DNA of 6,078 nt from Leptolyngbyaceae cyanobacterium SM1_3_5 (GTDB lineage Bacteria > Cyanobacteriota > Cyanobacteriia > Elainellales > Elainellaceae). The notes under the pieces were generated by a model. It worked only from the letters and a program-made list of their open reading frames with translations, was not told where the DNA came from and ran no database searches. Position 1 is the first letter of the stretch; every line of letters begins with the position of its first letter. Below, piece by piece: positions 1 through 5,346 of the stretch. The position numbers were made by a program, and so were the translations under genes. Location: contig JAAUTJ010000321.1 in the NCBI GenBank assembly GCA_012031475.1, forward strand, positions 1 through 6,078. The letters run 5' to 3'.

Positions 1-118
1 TGAAATGCCTCGAAGCTTCTAACTTCTGAAACAGCGATTGATAGTATTGGCAGTACTCATCATTGAACCATCGGTTTAGCAGGTAGTGGCTCAAACCTAT
101 GCTGCATCTCAACTTCAC
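1..118 (-). CDS. possible N-terminus of an unidentified protein (3'-truncated by window edge)
   Basis: A reading frame begins with GTG at 118-116 and stays open to the left edge, giving about 39 residues. The start is VKLRCSIGLSHYLLNRWF and the end of the visible part is KLEASRHF. It is rich in aromatic and polar residues (several Tyr, Trp, Gln). I recognise no domain. The main support is the start context: a perfect GGAGG lies 7 nt upstream of the GTG, and the frame begins just after a stop codon. It also sits downstream of the cellulase terminator, as an independent gene would. The visible part has no signal peptide or membrane segment. An open frame of 39 codons can occur by chance, so the call rests on the ribosome-binding site and is tentative. 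Confidence 0.35.
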   Translation of the reverse strand, partial: MKLRCSIGLSHYLLNRWFNDEYCQYYQSLFQKLEASRHF

Positions 119-125
119 GCGCTTG

Positions 126-130
126 CCTCC
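126..130 (-). promoter_or_regulatory. Shine-Dalgarno site for the left-edge ORF
   Basis: The plus strand reads CCTCC, so the minus strand carries GGAGG, spaced 7 nt from the GTG at 118-116. It is the best ribosome-binding site seen at any start in this window, and it is what selects the GTG. Confidence 0.4.
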
Positions 131-190
131 ATTGTTACTTACCTAGCGTGACAGATGAGCGGCGATATTTATTCCTTGGTGAAGCTGCAT

Positions 191-218
191 AAAACAAGGG
201 GCTTAAGCCCCTTGTTTT
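191..218 (-). terminator. perfect 28-bp palindrome, intrinsic terminator of the cellulase gene (probably bidirectional)
   Basis: The arms AAAACAAGGGGC and GCCCCTTGTTTT pair perfectly over 12 bp around a TTAA loop. The stem has a GC-rich inner half, and each strand ends in a TTTT tract after the hairpin, the classic layout of a Rho-independent terminator that works in both directions. It begins 57 nt after the cellulase stop codon (277-275) and before the putative GTG start at 118, so it would separate the two minus-strand genes. No plus-strand gene is visible that would need it, so the reverse activity is only a symmetry inference. Confidence 0.78.
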
Positions 219-274
219 GCAAGAATTAATTCTGTGCAGCCTCATCTCAACTAGGGATGAGATGTTTTGTCACA

Positions 275-2721
275 CTAATTCATTCCTGCATTGAGCGATG
301 TCAAACCGGAATTGATGGCGAGTGCTTGCGTGTTGGCAAACGGCTGTGTCGCTTCCTGATACATCCGTGCCAAAGCACCTGTGAAGGCAGCGTTATAGTC
401 CAAGGCGACTTCGTTTGTGATGAAGTTTGTGCGATCGTCACTGTAGGCATTGTCGTTGGCCGCAGACAACCCGCCAACCAATGCACCTGTCAACACATTG
501 CGGTTGATCAGCGGGTCATTGATGTTGTTGGTCGTGGAGCCATGTGCGCCGCGATGGTGCGGATTGCGGGGGGAGTTGTTGCCAAACCCGACGACATAGC
601 TGCGGTTGTTGGGATTGTCGCCCAGCAGATAGTCAATTTGATCTTCGGCAAAGTTGGAGTAGCGATCGCCCGGATCGTTCACCGTGTCGCTGTAGACTCC
701 GGCCACAAATGCAGTGTTGGCGCTATAGCGATTGGATCCCCACTGGTCGAGCCACGCAAAACCACCGGGCGTATAGCGAATGCCTGCACCGCTCTTGTCG
801 CTCCAATAGTTCAGCCAGTTTTCAACATCCGTGCGATAGCGGGAGTTGCCCGTTTCCTGCGCCAGTAGAACTGCTGCCCCGTGCGATTTTTCATCCCAAG
901 ATTGCGTCCAGCCTGCATAAACGCCCTGATAGTAGCTTTCTGCTTTGTTGAGGTAAAACGTGTCTGTTCCACCCTTGGCTTCGATCGCTTTGTGCATCCA
1001 GGTAGCAGACCACACCAGTTCATCGGTGAAGCTGTAGGACGGGTAGTAGTTGGCGGCATCTCGAATCGAGTCGGAGTATTTGCCGCGATGGTTATCGGCA
1101 AAGCTAAAAAGCTGAGTGGCGTGCGTGAGCAGGCGATCGGCATACCCGCTGTTCGTTGGCCGAAATGCGATCGAGGCTGCTGCCAATGCCGCCGCTGCTT
1201 CTCCAGCCAGATCTGAGCCGGGATTTTGTGCGTCAATCTTGAAGGCGGGTCGCGCCATCGTCATGGTTTCGGCTGGTCCCCAGTAAGCATGATCAGGACC
1301 ACCCAGTCCGACTTGTCCCCAAAATTCGTTCGGTGCAGTGTGGGCTTTGAGAATGTAGTCGGTTCCCCACTTGAGCGCGTCGAGCGCTTCATCAAGCTGG
1401 CCGCTTTGCTGATAGGCGTTGCGGTATTGCACCACGCCCCAGCCCAACATCGTCATCGACGCGGCCATCGGAAAGCCAAACTTGACGTGATCGCCCGCAT
1501 CGTAATAGCCGCCTGTCAGGTCAACGCCGACATCCGCGCCATCGCGCAAGGCCGAATCGCCGCGCCAGGAAATGCGATTGGTGCTGGGCAAGTCGCCCGA
1601 TCGCTGCGCTTCATAGAACAAAAACGACTTCTCCAGCACTTCACCATAATTGAACCTGCCTGGTGCAGGCGGTGGCGCGTCGTTGTCGGTCACGGTGGCA
1701 ATGCCTTCTCCATCTGCGATCGTCGCGTTGACCGCACGGCTGAGGTTCACCGCAAACGTTTCGCTCGCTTCTGCGATCGTGTCACCCAAAACGCTCACTT
1801 CGATCGTCTTGCGTGTTTCGCCCGGAGCAAAGCGGATTGTGCCCGTCCTGCTGGTGTAGTCTGCCCCAGCGGTGGCAGTGCGATTGGCAGTGGCGAAGTT
1901 AACGTCAATGGCGCTTGTGCTGCTAGCAGAAAGATTAACGGCAAAGGTCGCGGTGGCCGTGCCGCTATTTCCCTCGGTGAGCGTGACATCCCCGATCGAA
2001 AGATTGCGGAGGACTGGAGCGGGAGCGGGAGCAGGCGTCGGCGTCGGTGTTGGAACTGGAGCAACGTCGTTGTTGGTAATTGTGCCAATGCCTTCTCCAT
2101 CCGCGATCGTGGCGTTTGTCGCACCGCTCAGTCTCACTGCGAACGTTTCGTTGGGTTCCACGCTGGTGTCACCCTGAACGTTGACGGTAATCGTTTTTCG
2201 GGTTTCACCGGGCGCAAAAGTCAAAGTGTTTGTGCTGGCCGTGTAGTCTGAGCCTGCCGTTGCGGTTCCGTTGGCAGTGGCGTACTGCACCGTCACGGCC
2301 TGTTGGCTCGCTTGTGACAGTTGCACCTCAAATGTGGCAGGCGAGGTTCCGGTGTTTCCCTCGACGATCGTGCGATCGCCAATTGACAAGGTTGGCAGAG
2401 CGGCTGCACCGCCTCCCAGTGGAGACCCGTTTAAAGTCAGGTTGTTCAGTTGGGGGGAAACGCCGCTCGATTTGCTGCCGTTGAATCCAAAGAAGCGCTG
2501 CTATTTGGAACAAGTGTGCGGTTCCAACTTGTGTTCCGAACGACATAGCGGTTCCCTTGACGGCTGACGATCTCGGCATTCCAGATTTCGGTGATCGTGA
2601 AGGGCGCATCAAACTCTAGTGTCCAGCCGTTTAAGCTGCTGGTGCTGTTATTTGCGATCGAAAGATTTGCACTGAAGCCAACGCCCCAGTCACTTGCAAC
2701 GGAGAAATCAACGGTATTCAT
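275..2721 (-). CDS. GH9 cellulase (endoglucanase) with N-terminal CBM2 and two Calx-beta domains; one frameshift in the CBM2
   Basis: Predicted endo-beta-1,4-glucanase, hydrolysing cellulose or related beta-glucans. With one missing base restored near 2489-2491 the gene is exactly 816 codons (815 aa). Numbering from ATG 2721, the domains are CBM2 at about 1-101, Calx-beta at 113-219 and 242-348, a Pro/Thr linker between them, and GH9 catalytic at about 357-791, followed by a 24-residue tail. GH9 hallmarks are all present: YYDAGDHVKFGFPMA with the catalytic-base aspartates D408 and D411, YVVGFGNNSPRNPHHR with H722/H723, and NEVALDYNA with the acid E771. I chose ATG 2721 because CBM2 homology starts there (MNTVDFSVASDWGVGF); no good Shine-Dalgarno precedes it. 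No signal peptide is visible, yet the substrate is extracellular. As read, the frame splits into 91 aa (2721-2446, CBM2 only) and a 704-codon frame (2389-275) holding the rest. GH9 assignment is secure; exact specificity is not. Confidence 0.88.
350..1654 (-). other. GH9 catalytic domain
   Basis: Runs from FNYGEVLEKSFLFYEAQRSG to FTGALARMYQ, about 435 residues, the full length of a GH9 (alpha/alpha)6-barrel domain. The catalytic segments are in the right order and spacing: DAGDHVKF near the start, NPHHR about 310 residues on, and NEVALDYNA about 50 residues after that. Substrate-cleft segments typical of the family (GWGVVQYRNAY, PGSDLAGEAAAALAAAS) are also present. There is no internal frame break. 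The family's common C-terminal CBM3c is absent. Confidence 0.93.
1679..1999 (-). repeat. Calx-beta domain, copy 2
   Basis: Begins LSIGDVTLTEGNSG and ends ATIADGEGIATVTDND, with GADYTSRTGTIRFAPGETRKT in between. It is closely similar to copy 1 across the whole module, including an identical ATIADGEGI stretch, so a tandem duplication within this gene or its ancestor is likely. Calcium-site acidic residues are kept at both ends. Confidence 0.85.
2000..2065 (-). repeat. Pro/Thr/Ala linker encoded by a degenerate hexanucleotide repeat
   Basis: Encodes VAPVPTPTPTPAPAPAPVLRN between the two Calx-beta domains. On the plus strand the DNA shows repeated GGAGCG and GGCGTC units at about 2014-2047. Such P/T linkers are typical of secreted, modular carbohydrate-active enzymes, and this DNA is prone to length change. 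Confidence 0.7.
2066..2386 (-). repeat. Calx-beta domain, copy 1
   Basis: Begins LSIGDRTIVEGNTG and ends ATIADGEGIGTITNND. It shows the Calx-beta hallmarks: S-x-x-E-G near the start, A-x-x-G-x-D-Y in the middle, FAPGETRKTITV, and the closing acidic N-x-D. Calx-beta domains bind calcium in many extracellular proteins and often act as spacers. The repeat unit to copy 2 is 129 residues (387 nt), visible in DNA as the shared AATGCCTTCTCCATC at about 1700 and 2087. Confidence 0.85.
2420..2721 (-). other. CBM2 cellulose-binding module of the GH9 enzyme
   Basis: Residues 1-101 of the corrected protein match the CBM2 pattern: DWGVGFSANLSI, NGWTLEFDAPFTITEIWNA, then a SWN motif and, after frame correction, SASFGFNGSKSSG. 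The tryptophans W12, W33, W47 and W66 are where the family carries its conserved and substrate-stacking aromatics. There is no room for a signal peptide before the module if ATG 2721 is the start. Confidence 0.8.
2489..2491 (-). other. apparent single-base deletion (frameshift) in the CBM2
   Basis: The upstream frame reads SSASLDSTAANRAAFPPN and stops at 2446. Adding one base at the AAA run at 2489-2491 (TTT on the coding strand) gives SASFGFNGSKSSGVSPQ, the expected CBM2 C-terminus. This reading runs without a stop into the first Calx-beta domain. The break is therefore one missing base, in the sequence read or in the real genome. Confidence 0.82.
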
Positions 2722-2782
2722 CAAAAGTTGGGGGTAACGTTTGCAGAGAAAAGCACAGAGCAAGATGCCGTCAACCGTTTTT

Positions 2783-2818
2783 GTTGACGATCTTTTTGCT
2801 GACAATCTGCTGACAATC
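2783..2818 (-). repeat. three 11-bp direct repeats upstream of the cellulase start, possible regulator-binding site
   Basis: The plus strand carries GCTGACAATCT at 2798-2808 and GCTGACAATCA at 2809-2819 in direct tandem. A third, diverged copy, GTTGACGATCT, lies at 2783-2793. The 11-bp spacing of the tandem pair is about one helical turn, so a bound protein would sit on one face. They lie about 62-98 bp upstream of ATG 2721. No -10/-35 pair next to them is convincing. A binding role is inference from position and repeat structure only. Confidence 0.35.
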
Positions 2819-3388
2819 AAAGAACTGCCCGAAGCAGGCAAGCTAAGTTGCAATGCACGAAACAATTGCGCTCAGGGCAAGCAAATCGAATGCCAGCCGA
2901 CAGGCCATGCTGATAAGAACTCACATCAATGGGGGTGTTTCCAAATCATGAGAAACCACGTTTTGCTCAAGGTCGCGATCGCTAGAGTCTACTTTACGCT
3001 TGTGCAGATGGGTTTCAGACCTGGGTATGTAATTCAAGCAACGCATCACCGTAGGTTTGACTGTCGAAAGAGTGGCACAAAGCAGCGTTTAACAAATATC
3101 TACGTGAGTTCCAGACAGATCAGCGTTTATTTGAACTACAGCTAAGCTTTCATCCTTTTCCTGGATGACTGCTTGAGATGCCGATGGGACAGATGCTCGC
3201 GTCTAAATATAGCCTCACTTGCATTCAATCAGTTGAGTAGAATAACCTAAATTCAAGTCATTTGCATGTGATATAAGCAACTCTCAACCGTAAAACATAC
3301 AGAAATCAGTTAAATTGTCCTGAGCAACCCATATTTTGTCGGTAAATAAACGTTTTCCGGTGACAGTTGAGCAGCAAATTGGTCTTTC

Positions 3389-3415
3389 AGTTGCAAGATA
3401 CCAAAGTTGCAAGAT
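3389..3415. repeat. 11-bp direct repeat AGTTGCAAGAT, two copies
   Basis: Exact copies lie at 3389-3399 and 3405-3415, 16 bp apart start to start, in AT-rich intergenic DNA about 140 bp downstream of the kinase-like stop. They could be a protein-binding site or the remains of a small duplication. I cannot tell which. Confidence 0.4.
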
Positions 3416-3551
3416 GCAGGCGCTATGGTTCACTATCAGCCGCGATCGCTCTGGAAAAATAAATGAGATCGGCCTGCCCAATTCCGTTCGATCGCCCCGC
3501 AGCCAGCTTGGTTAAACCGCTGTGAGGCACGAATCGAGAACAAATCAATGT

Positions 3552-5346
3552 TCAAAATTGCCACTGCTTGATGGTTCGATCGCGACTGCCGCTGATTAAA
3601 AACCGCTGGCTCAGCGCGATCGGTGCAGAGGACAGCGATCGATCGGGCTGTCCTGCAATTGCCACGCTGGTGACAGAATCGGCATGACCGACGAGTTGCG
3701 CGATGGCCTCGCCTCCTCCGATCGCCTCGCCTGTTTCGACCTGCCACACTTTGATCGTTTGTCCCAACTGCCGCTAATCAGCGTGTCATTTGCCGCGAAC
3801 GCCAGTGCCGACACTGACCACGAATGTCCGGGTAGGACGCAGACACACTCACCCGACGCTACATCCCAAAGGCGAATCGTTTTGTCTTCGCCGCCGCTGG
3901 CAAGGATTTGACCGTTTGGCGAAAAGGCGATCGCCGCACTGCTTGCAGATGTCCGCTCAGCGATCGATCGAGCTTGGCCGTCTCCCAATTCCACAGGCGG
4001 ACGATCGCATCCGCGCTGGCACTGGCGATCAGCGGCGCAAGCGGCGCAAATGCAACGCACTCACGGCCAAGCGATGCGGGCAAACGTGGCGATTAGCTCG
4101 CCCTCGATCGACCACAGCTTCACGGTTTTATCCGCACTGCCGCTAGCAAATTGTTGTCCAGTGGGACTGAAAGCAATCGCGTTCACGCCCTGCGTGTGGG
4201 CGGCGATCGACCCAACTTCCTTTTGTTTCGGCCAATCCCAGAGCTTGATCAGGCGATCGCGTCCGGCACTGATCAATAATTCGGGCTGGTGCGGGTGAAA
4301 AGCGATCGCCTGCACAACTGCGAATGTCCCTTCAGCACGGCGATCGTTTCGCCCGTCTCCACACTCCACAGCCGCACGGTTTTGTCTTCGCTGCCGCTGG
4401 CGATGTGCAGATTGTCTGAGGCGATCGCCACTGCCGTGACGCTGGCGAACAGTCCATCGTGGCCGCTAAAAGTTGCGGTATTGCGTCCGATCGCAGGCGA
4501 CTCAACCGGAGGAAGGGCAATTTTTTTGCCGCGCAGCCGTTCGATCGCCGCGATCGCCTCTGCTGCCGATGCAAATCGATTGCTCAATGGGGCAATCAGG
4601 CGATCGAGAATTTGCGCGAGACGGTTGGCGGGATCGGCATCGCGCCAGTAGCAATGCCATTCGCCATCAACCAGTTGAAAGGGCGAAATTCCCGTCAGCA
4701 GATGAATACAAGCCACACCCAAACTGTAGAGATCGCTGGCAAAAACCGCTTTGCCTTTAATCTGTTCGGGCGCAGCATATTCGGGATTGCCGCTCGGTTT
4801 GCCCGATCGATCGCCACTGAGACAGGCCGACTTGAAATCGACTAAAACGATCGATCGATCGCGCTGAATCAGATTCTCCGGCTTGATGTCGCCGTGAATT
4901 AAATCGTGTGTATGAAGATGGTGCAGAACAGGCAGCAGGCTTTCGAGAATCTGCCAAACTTCCGCCTGCGTGAATGTGCGATCGGCGATCGCCTTTGCCA
5001 AACTCTCGCCCCGAACATAGTCCTGCACTTGATAAAAAACGCCGTCTTGCTCGAAGCACTCGATCAGGGCGGGAATTTGCGCGTGATGAAGTGCCTGTAG
5101 TGCCTGACTCAGTTTCGCCTGCGTCGGTTCGCCCCAACTTTGTTGAATGACGCATTCCGAAAGCGTCGAGTCAATCGCCAGCAGTGTGCGGCTGAACTGA
5201 TTTTGTCCAAGTTGGGCGATCGCTCGATAGCCGCGCAACTGTAACGACGCGCCGCACCGCTGACAGTGCGAGTCGGTCAGCGGTTGGCATGGCGGACAGG
5301 CGGGATTGAAGCAGTGGGCGATCGAATTTGTCTTAGTTCGATCCAT
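3552..5346 (-). CDS. Ser/Thr-kinase-like protein with zinc-ribbon N-terminus and seven WD40 repeats; five frameshifts in the WD40 half
   Basis: Restoring five single missing bases gives exactly 600 codons (599 aa). From ATG 5346, a Cys cluster comes first (C12, C17, C20, C28, C31; CFNPACPPC then CQRC), typical of cyanobacterial kinases of this family. Next is a kinase-like domain at about 40-272, then seven WD40 repeats at about 292-599, enough for one closed propeller. Motifs kept: LIHGDIKPEN with D153, K155 and N158; D170 of DFK; YAAPEQ; SDLYSLG with D205. Motifs lost: the glycine-rich loop reads GQNQFS, the VAIK lysine is Q68, the alpha-C position is probably Q81, and DFG is DFK. It may therefore be a pseudokinase. 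The ATG overlaps the SPFH stop by 14 nt, implying coupled translation. Upstream in-frame starts (GTG 5397, ATG 5385) are possible. As read, translation would stop at 4273 after kinase plus one blade (357 aa). No membrane segment is visible. Confidence 0.85.
3758..3760 (-). other. apparent -1 frameshift, kinase-like gene, end of blade 6
   Basis: Coding-strand GACAAACGATCAAAG reads SWDKRSKCGR. One extra A in the AAA run gives GSWDKTIKVWQVETGEA, the WD40 consensus, and the frame continues to the stop at 3552. Confidence 0.82.
3934..3935 (-). other. apparent -1 frameshift, kinase-like gene, start of blade 5
   Basis: The frame reads GHLQAVRRSPFRQ. One extra G at the GG of GTGCGGCGATCGCC gives GHLQAVRAIAFSPNGQILA, an almost consensus WD40 strand. 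The break touches a HIP1 octamer (3927-3934). Confidence 0.8.
4055..4058 (-). other. apparent -1 frameshift, kinase-like gene, early blade 4
   Basis: Coding-strand GTGAGTGCGTTGCA needs one extra G (GCGGTTGCA) to read LAVSAVAFAPLAPLIASASAD, a standard WD40 pattern. It lies only about 21 nt from the previous break. Confidence 0.65.
4076..4079 (-). other. apparent -1 frameshift, kinase-like gene, blade 3/4 junction
   Basis: The frame reads LIATFARIAWP and stops. One added base in the GCCCGCAT stretch of the coding strand gives LIATFAxHRLAVSA, restoring the histidine expected at the blade start. This frame is used only for about 20 nt before the next break at 4056. Confidence 0.65.
4316..4320 (-). 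other. apparent -1 frameshift, kinase-like gene, start of WD40 blade 2
   Basis: The upstream frame reads VLKGHSQLCRRSLFTR and soon stops. One added base after the TCGCA of the coding strand gives GHS-x-VVQAIAFHPHQ, a normal WD40 strand, and the new frame then continues through blades 2 and 3. Confidence 0.8.
5333..5346 (-). other. 14-nt gene overlap, probable translational coupling
   Basis: The SPFH gene ends AAT GGA TCG AAC TAA, and the preferred kinase-like start ATG is contained in AATGGATCG. The overlap is ATGGATCGAACTAA. There is no Shine-Dalgarno upstream of this ATG, which fits re-initiation by ribosomes finishing the SPFH gene. Confidence 0.6.

Larger units (their letters stand above)
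2722..3551. other. intergenic region between the kinase-like gene and the cellulase gene, no convincing gene
   Basis: About 830 bp, noticeably more AT-rich than the flanking genes around 3200-3420. Open frames here (plus 2741-3145, minus 3284-3481) lack recognisable domains and good ribosome-binding sites. The region holds the 11-bp repeats at 2783-2819, a second direct repeat at 3389-3415, HIP1 sites at 2975 and 3442, and a weak 6-bp hairpin (TCATCC/GGATGA, 7-nt loop) at 3150-3168. The cellulase promoter must lie here if the gene is expressed independently. A minus-strand TATATT at about 3207-3212 is a possible -10 without a -35. I see no clear terminator after the kinase-like gene. Confidence 0.6.
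3552..4470 (-). repeat. seven WD40 repeats (one predicted seven-bladed propeller), spread over several frames
   Basis: Each repeat ends in a GSxDKTxxLW-type motif: GSEDKTVRLWSV, AGRDRLIKLWDW, GSADKTVKLWSI, ASADAIVRLWNW, GGEDKTIRLWDV, GSWDKTIKVWQV (after frame correction) and GSRDRTIKQWQF, which ends the protein. The usual GH dipeptide precedes most blades (SGHDG, KGHSQ, SGHLQ, PGHSW, VGHAD). Propellers of this kind act as protein-docking platforms. Blade 7 has a longer insert before its last strand (about 15 extra residues rich in Ser, Pro and Ala). Confidence 0.85.

Noticed and set aside
257..868. Plus-strand open frame of 203 codons
   Set aside because: Antisense to the GH9 catalytic domain, whose motifs are certain. 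It has no recognisable domain.
1226..2251. Plus-strand open frame of 341 codons opposite the cellulase
   Set aside because: It lies entirely antisense to confirmed GH9 and Calx-beta coding sequence. Its translation is low-information and rich in Arg/Ala/Gly, as expected for a shadow of GC-rich coding DNA.
2741..3145. Plus-strand open frame of 134 codons in the intergenic region
   Set aside because: TTG start, no recognisable domain, unremarkable composition and no clear ribosome-binding site; an internal ATG at 2765 is also unsupported. I cannot exclude a small orphan gene but do not call it.
3284..3481. Minus-strand open frame of 65 codons downstream of the kinase-like gene
   Set aside because: No domain, crosses the AT-rich spacer and has no convincing start context.
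3435..3551. Intrinsic terminator after the kinase-like gene
   Set aside because: The only inverted repeats are short (CAGC...GCTG around GGTTTAACC), with a bulge and no adjacent T tract.
4056..4320. Programmed ribosomal frameshifting in the WD40 region
   Set aside because: Five separate shifts in one gene, without slippery heptamers or consistent downstream structures, is not how programmed frameshifting is used.
3552..4369. Several separate small minus-strand WD40 proteins
   Set aside because: The fragments join end to end as consecutive blades of a single propeller, and the corrected total is an exact multiple of three, so they are one interrupted gene.
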